Part shown: positions 12,379 to 19,425 of the stretch, one piece after another | Layout: each line of letters starts with the position of its first letter | How positions within the stretch are numbered: the stretch's first letter is position 1 | Source of the DNA: Streptomyces katrae | GTDB taxonomy: Bacteria; Actinomycetota; Actinomycetes; Streptomycetales; Streptomycetaceae | Direction: 5' to 3' | Assembly (NCBI RefSeq): GCF_000966975.1 | Contig: NZ_JZWV01000084.1 | Location: 1-24,823, forward strand | Length of the DNA: 24,823 bases | The notes under the pieces: model-generated | The model's database searches: none | What the model was told of the DNA's origin: nothing | What the model saw: only the letters and a program-made list of their open reading frames with translations | Made by a program: the position numbers and the translations under genes

Positions 12379-13833
12379 TCAGCGGGCGGCCGCCGCAGCC
12401 GGGGCGGGAGCGGCAGCGGGAGCGGAAGCCGCCCGGTGCTTGCGGGTGTGGTCGCGGAGCAGGAGGCAGACGGCCGCTCCGGCGGCGAGGACGAGCACCG
12501 GCAGGACCGCGGTGGTGTGCAGGGTCGCGGTGAAGGCGACGGCGTAGGTCTTGCCGGTCGCCAGCTCGGCGGCGAGGCGGCCCTGGAGCAGTGCGCCGAC
12601 CGCGGCCGCGCCGACCACCGAACCGATCTGCCGGACCGTGTTGTTGACCCCGGAGGCGGCACCGGCCAGGTGGGGCGGGACGTGGCGCATGGCCTCGGTG
12701 GACATGGGGGCGATGATGCAGCCGACGCCGAGACCGGTGACGAGGGTGGCGGGGACGAAGGCGTACCAGGCGGTGGCGGGTGCGGCGATCAGGGCGATGG
12801 CGACGATGCCCGCGGTGTAGCAGGCGAGTCCGGCCAGCAGGACGTACTTGCCGCCGAAGCGGTCGGCGAGCCGGCCCGCGAAGGGTCCTACGGTCATCGA
12901 CACCAGGGAGGACGGGGCGAGGACCAGGCCGGCCTTGATCGCGCTGAGGCCGAGGACGGACTGCAGGTAGAGGTTGAACGGCAGGACCAGCCCGAGCATG
13001 GCCACGGAGACCAGGCCGACCAGTGCCGTCATCGCGGTGAAGTTGCGGTCCCGGAAGAGGGCGAAGGGGATGAGGGGCTCGCGGTCCTGCCGACGGCGCT
13101 GGTGCAGCAGGAAGGCGACGGCCATGGCGGCGCCGGCGGCCAGCAGGGCCCAGATTCCCGCGCCCCACTGGTAGTGCTGTCCTTCCTGGAGGCCGAAGGC
13201 CAGGCAGAACAGGGCCGCGCCGGAGAGCAGCACGCCGGTGAGGTCGAAGCGGTGGGTGCGGGCGGGCCGGATGTCGGGGACGACCAGGAAGGTCAGGGCG
13301 AGCGCGGCGAGGCCGATCGGAACGTTCACCAGGAAGATCCAGCGCCAGCCGACGGTGGAGACCAGGATGCCGCCCAGGGTGGGTCCCGAGAGGGTGGCGA
13401 GGCCGGCGACCATGCCCCAGACGCCCATGGCGGTGCCGCGCCGGGCGGCGGGGAAGACGGAGACGATGAGGGTCATCGTCTGAGGGGTGAGCAGGGCCGC
13501 GCCCACGCCCTGGACGACGCGGGCGGCGATCAGCGCGGTGGCGCCGGGTGCGAGCCCGCAGCCGACGCTGGCGAGGGTGAACACCGCGAGCCCGGCGGCG
13601 AAGAGGGTGCGGGGTCCGTGCAGGTCGCCGAGCCGGCCGGCGGTGATGATCAGCGCGGAGAGGGCCAGTGCGTAGCCGCTGACCACCCACAGGGTCTGGC
13701 CGAGCGAGGCCCCGAGGCCGCTCATCATGCCGGGGATCGCGATGTTCACGATCGTCAGGTCGAGCAGGGTCATGAAGAACCCGAGGGAGAGGGTCACCAG
13801 GACCGCCCAGGGGTTCGCTCGCCACTTCTGCAC
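12379..13833 (-). CDS. DHA2-type (14-helix) MFS drug transporter
   Basis: A 484-residue integral membrane proton-coupled exporter of the DHA2/EmrB-QacA type. It has LDLTIVNIAIPGM in helix 1 (motif D1), GRLGDLHGPRTLF as motif A, RVVQGVGAALLTPQT as motif B, and the antiporter motif C LSGPTLGGILV in helix 5. About fourteen hydrophobic segments are followed by a short Ala/Pro-rich tail. The start is the GTG at 13833, with AAGGAG seven bases upstream. It is divergent from a MarR-type regulator across a region with three 14-bp spaced repeats, the standard arrangement for a ligand-induced pump. The substrate is not predictable. It ends at the bidirectional hairpin at 12324-12359. Confidence 0.9.
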   Translation of the reverse strand: MQKWRANPWAVLVTLSLGFFMTLLDLTIVNIAIPGMMSGLGASLGQTLWVVSGYALALSALIITAGRLGDLHGPRTLFAAGLAVFTLASVGCGLAPGATALIAARVVQGVGAALLTPQTMTLIVSVFPAARRGTAMGVWGMVAGLATLSGPTLGGILVSTVGWRWIFLVNVPIGLAALALTFLVVPDIRPARTHRFDLTGVLLSGAALFCLAFGLQEGQHYQWGAGIWALLAAGAAMAVAFLLHQRRRQDREPLIPFALFRDRNFTAMTALVGLVSVAMLGLVLPFNLYLQSVLGLSAIKAGLVLAPSSLVSMTVGPFAGRLADRFGGKYVLLAGLACYTAGIVAIALIAAPATAWYAFVPATLVTGLGVGCIIAPMSTEAMRHVPPHLAGAASGVNNTVRQIGSVVGAAAVGALLQGRLAAELATGKTYAVAFTATLHTTAVLPVLVLAAGAAVCLLLRDHTRKHRAASAPAAAPAPAAAAAR

Positions 13834-13881
13834 GGTCCGCTCCTTCTTCTGCGTTGCCGTCGGTCAGGCCGTCCGGGGACG

Positions 13882-13935
13882 ACAATAACCCATCTTTTTC
13901 GATGTATCTAGATCGATGTATCTAGCGAGATGTAT
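13882..13935. promoter_or_regulatory. Divergent promoter with three 14-bp spaced GATGTAT repeats
   Basis: GATGTAT occurs at 13901, 13915 and 13929, exactly 14 bp apart. The first two units extend to GATGTATCTAG and the third reads GATGTATTCTG. On the minus strand TAGATA (upstream) and TATTGT (13887-13882) form a plausible -35/-10 pair for the transporter. On the plus strand TATCTA (13919-13924) could be the -10 of the MarR gene. The repeats therefore cover both promoters, as expected for an autoregulating MarR repressor. Confidence 0.6.
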
Positions 13936-13944
13936 TCTGGGAGC

Positions 13945-14400
13945 ATGAACGCAGTAGAGCTGTTCCTGCTGGGGCGCACCCTGATGAAGATCGGCGAAGG
14001 GGCCATGCCCGAACCCCAGGGCGGAGGCCGCCACGGCGGGAGCGTCCGGTCCGTCCTCATCGTGGCCAGCGACGTGGCCGCCCATGCCGACAGCGCGGTG
14101 GGAGAGATCGCCACCCGCACCGGCCTGCCCCAGAGCCAGGTCTCCACCGCCGTCGCCCGCCTCAAGGAGGCCGGGGCCGTCGTCACCGCCCCCGACCCCG
14201 CAGACCGGCGCCGCATGCTGGTCCGTCAGGCCCCCGAGGTGTCCGGCCGGGTGGCGCAGGTGCGGGCCGGCAGCGTCGAGGACGCCCTCACCACCGCCCT
14301 GGGCGAAGCCGCCCCCGAGCACCTCCAGGAGGTCGCCGACGCCCTGGAGGTGCTGGCCCGTCACCTTCCGCCGCAGGCCATGACCCGGTTGCAGAGCTGA
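13945..14400 (+). CDS. MarR-type transcriptional regulator
   Basis: A 151-residue winged-helix protein. The recognition region AVGEIATRTGLPQSQVSTAVARLKEAGAVV is followed by the wing APDPADRRRMLV, whose DP-DRR motif is characteristic of MarR. N- and C-terminal helices would form the dimer interface. It probably represses the divergent DHA2 pump and itself through the GATGTAT repeats. The ATG at 13945 is preceded immediately by GGGAG, which is too close to be ideal. An in-frame ATG at 13930 would fall inside the third repeat and could be used by a leaderless transcript. It lacks a long N-terminal extension and metal or cysteine sensor motifs, so the ligand is unknown. Confidence 0.85.
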   Translation: MNAVELFLLGRTLMKIGEGAMPEPQGGGRHGGSVRSVLIVASDVAAHADSAVGEIATRTGLPQSQVSTAVARLKEAGAVVTAPDPADRRRMLVRQAPEVSGRVAQVRAGSVEDALTTALGEAAPEHLQEVADALEVLARHLPPQAMTRLQS

Positions 14401-14469
14401 GGGTCAGCCGAACCGGCCGGCCTGGTGGTCGCCGGCAGCGTCTCGCCCAGGGGGCGGGCGGGACGGCGC

Positions 14470-14503
14470 GGAGGCCGGCGCCCCTGTCGGGGTGCCGGCC
14501 TCC
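14470..14503. terminator. Bidirectional hairpin between convergent genes
   Basis: A 15-bp stem with one G-T pair and a tgtc loop lies between the MarR stop (14400) and the stop of the second transporter (14524). Confidence 0.7.
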
Positions 14504-14523
14504 GGGGTGTCGGGGGGGCGGGG

Positions 14524-16017
14524 TCAGACGGCGGGTTCGGGTTCGGGCTGCGGGGTGGGGGCGGGCTTCCTGTCGCGCATGACCACCGTGGCCAGCAGGG
14601 CGGCGGCGAGGAGGCCGGCGGCGCTGAGGGTGAAGGTGGTGGCCATCGCCGAGGTGAAGGCCTCGCGGGCGGTGCGCAGCAGGCCGCTGTCACCGGGGGC
14701 GGCGGCCAGGGCGCCGGCGAGGGAGTGCCGGGCCCCGGCGGGGGCGTCGGCGGGCATCTTCGCCGTGTAGCCGCTGGTGAGCAGGGAGCCGAGGATCGCG
14801 ATGCCGAGGGCGGTGCCGGCCTGCTGGATGGTGTCGTTGAGGGCCGAGCCGACGCCGGCGTGCTCCTCGGGGATGGTGCCCATCAGGGCGCCGACCGCGG
14901 CCGGCATGGCCAGGCCCGCGCCGAGGCCGAGGAGGCCGAGGGCGACGGCCGGGACGGTGAAGCCGGTGTCGGCGGTGACGGTGGTCAGGAGGGCGAAGGA
15001 GGAGGCCATCACGAGCATGCCGGCCAGGATCAGGGGGCGGTTGCCGATCCGGGCGGCGAGGCCGGCGCCGGCGCCGTTGCCGATGAGGGCGGCGACGGCC
15101 AGCGGCACGAAGGCGAGGCCCGCCTTGAGGGGCGAGTAGCCGAGGACGAACTGCAGGTACTGGGTGAGGACCAGCAGCAGGCCGCCGTTGCCGATCTGGA
15201 CGAGGGTCAGCGAGAGCGAGCCGCCGCTGAAGTTGCGGTTCCCGAAGAGGAACAGGGGGACCATCGGGGAGTCGGTGCTCCGCTCCCAGAGCACGAAGCC
15301 TGCGAGGGCGACGACGGCGACGGCGAGGGTGAGGGCGGAGCGGCCGCCGAAGGCGCCGTGCTGCGGGATCTCGATGATCCACCAGACCAGGGCGGTCATT
15401 CCGGTGGCGGACAGGACGGCGCCCAGCGGATCGGGCTTCTTCCAGGGGCCCTTGGACTCCGGCATCAGGGTGAGGGCGGCGACCACGGCGAGGACGACGA
15501 CGGGGACGTTGATCAGGAAGATCGACTGCCAGGAGAACCGGTCGATCAGGACGCCGCCGAGGACGGGGCTGCCGACCAGGCCGAGCATGGCGACGGAACC
15601 CCAGGCGGCCATGGCCTTCGGCCGCTCCTCGTCGTCGAAGACGGTGATGAGGATGGAGAGGGTGGAGGGCATGATCAGCGCGCCGCCGACGCCCATGACG
15701 ACGCGTACGGCGATGACTTGGGCGGGGTCGGCGGCGAAGCTCGCGGCGAGCGAGGCGGCACCGAAGAGCAGCAGGCCGATCAGCATGATCCGGCGGCGGC
15801 CGAACCGGTCGCCGAGGCTGCCGGAGGTGAGCAGGAGGCCGGCGAAGACCAGGACGTAGGAGTCGAGGATCCACTGGGTGTCCTGGGCGCTCGCTCCGAG
15901 GTCGGCGGTCATGGACGGGACCGCGACGGTCAGCGCCATGGAGTCGACGACGAGGACCAGCGAGCTCAGGCACAGCACGATCAGGATCCACCAACGGCGT
16001 GGATTGCGGGTTTCCAT
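14524..16017 (-). CDS. DHA2-type MFS drug transporter (second pump)
   Basis: A 497-residue exporter related to the pump at 12379-13833 but clearly distinct. Motifs are VVDSMALTVAVPSM (helix 1), GSLGDRFGRRRIML (motif A), RVVMGVGGALIMPST (motif B) and VGSPVLGGVLI (motif C). An amphipathic loop PESKGPWKKPDPLG separates the two halves, and the C-terminal tail is Pro/Glu-rich (KPAPTPQPEPEPAV). The ATG at 16017 has GAGGGAA about seven bases upstream. The promoter is covered by a 36-bp palindrome typical of TetR-family control, yet no regulator gene is adjacent. It may export the product of the hybrid cluster to the right (inference from proximity). Confidence 0.88.
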   Translation of the reverse strand: METRNPRRWWILIVLCLSSLVLVVDSMALTVAVPSMTADLGASAQDTQWILDSYVLVFAGLLLTSGSLGDRFGRRRIMLIGLLLFGAASLAASFAADPAQVIAVRVVMGVGGALIMPSTLSILITVFDDEERPKAMAAWGSVAMLGLVGSPVLGGVLIDRFSWQSIFLINVPVVVLAVVAALTLMPESKGPWKKPDPLGAVLSATGMTALVWWIIEIPQHGAFGGRSALTLAVAVVALAGFVLWERSTDSPMVPLFLFGNRNFSGGSLSLTLVQIGNGGLLLVLTQYLQFVLGYSPLKAGLAFVPLAVAALIGNGAGAGLAARIGNRPLILAGMLVMASSFALLTTVTADTGFTVPAVALGLLGLGAGLAMPAAVGALMGTIPEEHAGVGSALNDTIQQAGTALGIAILGSLLTSGYTAKMPADAPAGARHSLAGALAAAPGDSGLLRTAREAFTSAMATTFTLSAAGLLAAALLATVVMRDRKPAPTPQPEPEPAV

Positions 16018-16078
16018 GGTGGTTCCCTCTCGGTTTCCTCGGCGGGCCGGCGCCCGAGCGGCGTACGGCGTTGCTTGA

Positions 16079-16114
16079 TGCGAACACCGTACGCATGATG
16101 GAACGGTGTTCGCA
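16079..16114 (-). promoter_or_regulatory. 36-bp palindrome over the second pump's promoter
   Basis: Perfect 12-bp arms TGCGAACACCGT / ACGGTGTTCGCA with a 12-base spacer. On the minus strand one arm includes TTGCGA as a possible -35, and the other carries TACGGT, 18 bases on, as a -10. A dimeric repressor, probably of the TetR type, would block both boxes. No regulator gene lies next to it. Confidence 0.65.
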
Positions 16115-16139
16115 AGAGCCTTTCCCTGTACGCACAAAG

Positions 16140-16167
16140 GCCCTCCGGCCCGAACGGGCCGGAGGGC
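16140..16167 (-). terminator. Hairpin after the alpha/beta hydrolase
   Basis: A perfect 12-bp stem with loop gaac, 19 bases past the hydrolase stop on the minus strand. It is followed by a short T-containing stretch (ctttg). It separates the hydrolase from the pump. Confidence 0.75.
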
Positions 16168-16186
16168 GGGTGGTGGTGAGGGCGGG

Positions 16187-16996
16187 TCAGACGGTGGCGA
16201 GGAACTCCCGGACCGCGGCGGCGAAGCCCTCGGGGTCGGCCTGCTGGACGAAGTGGTCGGTGTCCAGGGCCCGGTAGGCCGTGCGGGGGCGGCGGGCGGT
16301 CATGGCCCGGGCCTGCTCCTCGGGCAGGACCTGGCTGCGCAGGCCGTGGATCAGGAGGGCGGGGCAGTCGGTGGCGAGCCACTGCCGCCAGTGGTCGCCG
16401 TGGACCAGCGTCTCGGAGTCGACCGTGTCCTGGGGGTGGAAGGGCAGCCTCCAGCCGGAGCCGTCGGACAGCGGGCGCAGCACCGGCCCGAGGACGGCGG
16501 CGAGGGGGCCGCAGGAGGCGGCGAGTTCCTCGCGGGTGGGCGCCGTGTAGGGGAAGTCCAGCACGAAGGCGAGGGGGCTCGCGCCGTGGTCGGGCAGGTC
16601 GGCGGCGGTGTCGACGTCGATCAGCGCCTCGACCAGCTCCGGGCGTTCGGCGGCCAGGTGGTACGCGTTGACCGCGCCGAGGGAGTGGCCGAGGAAGACC
16701 GCCCGGTCGATGCCGAGGTGGTCGAGGAGGGCGACGAGGTCGGCGAGGTAGCCGGCACGGGTGTACTCGGGGGCGCGGTCGGAGTCGCCGTGGCCGCGCT
16801 GGTCGGGGGCGATCACCCGCCACTCGGGGCCGAGGGCGGCGGCCAGGGCCGTGAAGGAGGCGCCCTCGGAGAGGTGGCCGTGGAGGGCGACCAGGGGGCG
16901 GCCCGTGCCGCCGAAGTCCAGGTAGGAGAGGGCGCGGCCGTCGACGGTCAGGGTGGCGCGGGTCGGCTGGGCGGTGGCGGCGGCGACGGCGTTCAT
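16187..16996 (-). CDS. Alpha/beta hydrolase
   Basis: A 269-residue soluble alpha/beta hydrolase. The oxyanion region VALHGH (36-41), the DQRGHGDS stretch (65-72), the nucleophile elbow GHSLGA with Ser105 and the late histidine TDHF (His248) are all in place. The acid, usually Asp in the DxxxP loop after strand 7, is not in its normal place: the loop reads IHGLRSQVLPEE, so Asp128 (IDVD) or a nearby Glu would have to serve. Esterase, epoxide hydrolase and haloperoxidase-like activities are all possible. The ATG at 16996 has AGGGAG eight bases upstream, and a good promoter (TTGAAC-18-TATAGT) lies at 17074-17045. It is monocistronic. Confidence 0.85.
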   Translation of the reverse strand: MNAVAAATAQPTRATLTVDGRALSYLDFGGTGRPLVALHGHLSEGASFTALAAALGPEWRVIAPDQRGHGDSDRAPEYTRAGYLADLVALLDHLGIDRAVFLGHSLGAVNAYHLAAERPELVEALIDVDTAADLPDHGASPLAFVLDFPYTAPTREELAASCGPLAAVLGPVLRPLSDGSGWRLPFHPQDTVDSETLVHGDHWRQWLATDCPALLIHGLRSQVLPEEQARAMTARRPRTAYRALDTDHFVQQADPEGFAAAVREFLATV

Positions 16997-17044
16997 GTCG
17001 GGGCTCCCTGGATCGGATCGGGGTGGGCGGGCTTGCCGAGATCG

Positions 17045-17074
17045 ACTATACGCATGTCTATGACAGTTGTTCAA
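17045..17074 (-). promoter_or_regulatory. Promoter of the alpha/beta hydrolase
   Basis: Reading leftward, TTGAAC (17074-17069) and TATAGT (17050-17045) are separated by 18 bases, the best vegetative-type promoter in the window. Two CAATAC direct repeats (17072-17077, 17085-17090) overlap or flank the -35 and may be a regulator site shared with the divergent aminotransferase. Confidence 0.6.
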
Positions 17075-17195
17075 TACGATCGTCCAATACAGCCGTATGA
17101 ATCGCTGCCGGTGCGGGCCGAGAGGGAATTGAGGAGGTCACGAGCCCGGGCTCCGATGCTGTCCGCCAAGGCCGGACGAGGGGTGGGGGAACGCG

Positions 17196-18503
17196 ATGGG
17201 TCACTGTCCGCAGGACGACCGCGGCGGCCCCGACCCGCACCTCGGCCGGTACGCCGCCCGCACCGCGGGCATGACGGCCTCGGAGATCCGGGCGCTGTTC
17301 GCGGTGGCCAGCCGGCCGGAGGTGGTCTCGCTGGCCGGCGGGATGCCGCATCTCGCCGCGCTGCCGCTGGAGGAACTCGCGGCCCAGAGCGCGCGGATCA
17401 TCGCCGAGGAGGGCCTGACGGCGCTGCAGTACGCCTCGGCGCACGGCCTGCCCCTGCTGCGGGAGCAGATCTGCGAGGTGATGGCGCTGGAGGGCGTCGC
17501 CGCCCGTCCGGACGACGTCGTGGTGACGGTCGGCTCGCAGATGGGCCTGGACCTGGTGGCCCGGCTGTTCTGCGATCCGGGTGACGTGGTGGTAGCCGAA
17601 GGCCCCTCGTACGTCGGCGCGCTGGGCTCCTTCGCCGCCTACCAGGCGGAGGTGGTGCACGTGCCCGTGGACGGGCACGGGCTGGTGCCGGACGGGCTGC
17701 GGGCGGCGCTGCGGCAGGCCAGGAACGCCGGGCGGCGGGTGAAACTGCTGTACACGGTGCCGAACTTCCACAACCCGTCCGGGGTGACGCTGGCGGCCGG
17801 ACGGCGGGCGGAGGTCCTGGAGATCTGCCGCGCGTCCGGCGTGCTGGTGGTCGAGGACAACCCGTACGGGCTGCTCGGCTTCGACGGCCGCGTCCGCCCC
17901 GCGCTGCACTCCCTGGACCCGGAGAACGTGGTCTACCTGGGCTCGTTCTCGAAGACCTTCGCCCCCGGCCTGCGGGTCGGCTGGGTGCTGGCGCCGCACC
18001 CGGTGCGGGAGAAACTGGTGCTGGCGGCGGAGTCGGCCATGCTGTGCCCGCCCACGCTGAACCAGATGATCGTCTCGCGCTACCTGGCCACGCAGGACTG
18101 GCGGGGCCGGATCGAGTCCTTCCGGGAGATCTACCGCGAGCGCCGCGACGCCATGCTCGACGCCTTGGAGGAGTACCTGCCGCCGGGATGCACGTGGACC
18201 GAGCCGGACGGCGGGTTCTACGTGTGGGTGAAGGTGCCCGAGGGCGTGGACACGAAGGCGATGCTGCCGCGGGCGGTGGCCGCGCGGGTGGCGTACGCCC
18301 CGGGCACCGGGTTCTACACCAACGGGCTGGGCAGCCGCCGGATGCGGCTGTCCTACTGCTACCCCACGCCGGAGCGGATCCGCGAGGGCGTCCGCCGGCT
18401 GGCCGCCGTCCTGGAGGCCGAACCGGCCCTCGCGCACGCCTCCGCGGCCGCGGGCCCCGGCCGCACGGCGGGGCGGCGCGCGCTCGCACCGGAAGCGGTC
18501 TGA
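17196..18503 (+). CDS. PLP-dependent aminotransferase (class I/II, 2-aminoadipate/MocR-like fold)
   Basis: A 435-residue fold-type I aminotransferase without an HTH domain. It shows VSLAGGMPHLAALP near residue 44, the NPSG motif (Asn193), DNPYG with Asp221 for the pyridine nitrogen, and SFSKTFAPGLRVGW with the Schiff-base Lys253 and phosphate-contact Arg260. A C-terminal substrate-arginine region (RRMRLSYC) is also present. Relatives act on aminoadipate, aromatic or branched-chain amino acids. The ATG at 17196 has GGGGGA upstream. The type II thioesterase gene follows 47 bases later on the same strand, so this is probably a two-gene operon serving the hybrid PKS/NRPS cluster, for instance by supplying an unusual amino acid or amine (inference). 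Confidence 0.88.
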   Translation: MGHCPQDDRGGPDPHLGRYAARTAGMTASEIRALFAVASRPEVVSLAGGMPHLAALPLEELAAQSARIIAEEGLTALQYASAHGLPLLREQICEVMALEGVAARPDDVVVTVGSQMGLDLVARLFCDPGDVVVAEGPSYVGALGSFAAYQAEVVHVPVDGHGLVPDGLRAALRQARNAGRRVKLLYTVPNFHNPSGVTLAAGRRAEVLEICRASGVLVVEDNPYGLLGFDGRVRPALHSLDPENVVYLGSFSKTFAPGLRVGWVLAPHPVREKLVLAAESAMLCPPTLNQMIVSRYLATQDWRGRIESFREIYRERRDAMLDALEEYLPPGCTWTEPDGGFYVWVKVPEGVDTKAMLPRAVAARVAYAPGTGFYTNGLGSRRMRLSYCYPTPERIREGVRRLAAVLEAEPALAHASAAAGPGRTAGRRALAPEAV

Positions 18504-18550
18504 CCGGGGCGGGACCCGTGGGGGCGACCGCCAGACGAAGGGACACGACA

Positions 18551-19312
18551 GTGAACAGCACCTGGTTCCGGCGCTACACCGCGGACGCGGGGCACGGTCC
18601 GCGGCTGGTGTGCTTCCCCCACGCGGGGGGCTCGGCGACGGCGTACAAGCCCCTGGCGCACGCGCTGGACGGGGAGCTCGACGTGGTCTCCGTGCAGTAC
18701 CCGGGCCGTCAGGACCGGTTCGAGGAGACGCCGTTCACGGACCTGGAGCCGCTGGTCGAGGCGGTGGCCGGGGAACTGGCCCGGGGCCTGGCCGCCGACC
18801 CGGGACGGCCGTACGCCCTGTTCGGCCACAGCATGGGCGCGCTCGTCGCGTTCGAGACGGCCCGCCGCCTCGAAGGGGCCGGACTCCCCGGCCCTCAGCG
18901 GCTGTTCGTCTCCGGCCGGGGCGCGCCGGACACCCGTTCCGGCGCCCACTACCTGCGCTTCGAGGACGCCGACGTGCTGGCGGAGGTGCGCGGGCTGAGC
19001 GGCACCGACCAGGGGCTGCTGGACAACCCCGAGGTGCTGGAGATGGTGCTGCCGGCGCTGCGCGCGGACTACCGGGCCGTCGGCACGTACGTCTGGCGCG
19101 GTGGCGGGCCGCTCGCCTCCCCGGTGACGGCCCTGGTCGGGGACCGGGACCCGATGGTGACGGTCGGGGAGGCCTGGGCGTGGCGGGAGCACACCACGGG
19201 CGGATGCGCCCTGGAGGTCTTCCCCGGCGGCCACTTCTACCTCCAGGACCAGCTGGGCCCGGTCGCCTCGGCCGTCACCGAGGGTCTGCTCGCCCGGGCC
19301 TTCGCCTTCTGA
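18551..19312 (+). CDS. Type II thioesterase
   Basis: A 253-residue external editing thioesterase of the GrsT/RifR type. It starts with the usual LVCFPHAGGSATAY (19-32) and VQYPGRQDR (48-56), has the nucleophile motif GHSMGA with Ser94, an acid in GDRDPMV (Asp200 by position) and His228 in GGHFY. It removes stalled or wrong acyl groups from carrier proteins. With no release domain on the neighbouring NRPS, it could conceivably also help release, though that is not the family's main role. The GTG at 18551 has AAGGGA about eight bases upstream. Its presence beside the aminotransferase supports assigning both to the PKS/NRPS cluster. Confidence 0.9.
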   Translation: MNSTWFRRYTADAGHGPRLVCFPHAGGSATAYKPLAHALDGELDVVSVQYPGRQDRFEETPFTDLEPLVEAVAGELARGLAADPGRPYALFGHSMGALVAFETARRLEGAGLPGPQRLFVSGRGAPDTRSGAHYLRFEDADVLAEVRGLSGTDQGLLDNPEVLEMVLPALRADYRAVGTYVWRGGGPLASPVTALVGDRDPMVTVGEAWAWREHTTGGCALEVFPGGHFYLQDQLGPVASAVTEGLLARAFAF

Positions 19313-19331
19313 CCATCCCCACCGGAGACGA

Positions 19332-19373
19332 CGGACGGGCCGGGGGATCCTGCGGGATCCCCCGGCCCGTCCG
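19332..19373 (+). terminator. Very stable 19-bp hairpin after the thioesterase
   Basis: Perfect 19-bp arms (19332-19350 / 19355-19373) with the tetraloop TGCG, 19 bases past the stop. It is the longest perfect hairpin in the window and symmetric enough to work in both directions. Confidence 0.85.
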
Positions 19374-19381
19374 CCGTGTGT

Positions 19382-19425
19382 CCGGGGCCCGGTGGCCGGC
19401 CGGAACCGGCCGGCCCGGGCCCCGG
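19382..19425 (-). terminator. Hairpin touching the NRPS stop codon
   Basis: Two 20-base arms pair with a 2-base bulge (gt at 19392-19393) around an aa centre. The structure begins directly after the NRPS stop (19426). Together with 19332-19373 it gives each convergent unit its own terminator. Confidence 0.75.

Noticed and set aside
17196..18503. MocR-type regulator (HTH fused to aminotransferase)
   Set aside because: The protein begins directly with the aminotransferase fold and no winged-helix domain is present at the N-terminus or in the upstream DNA.
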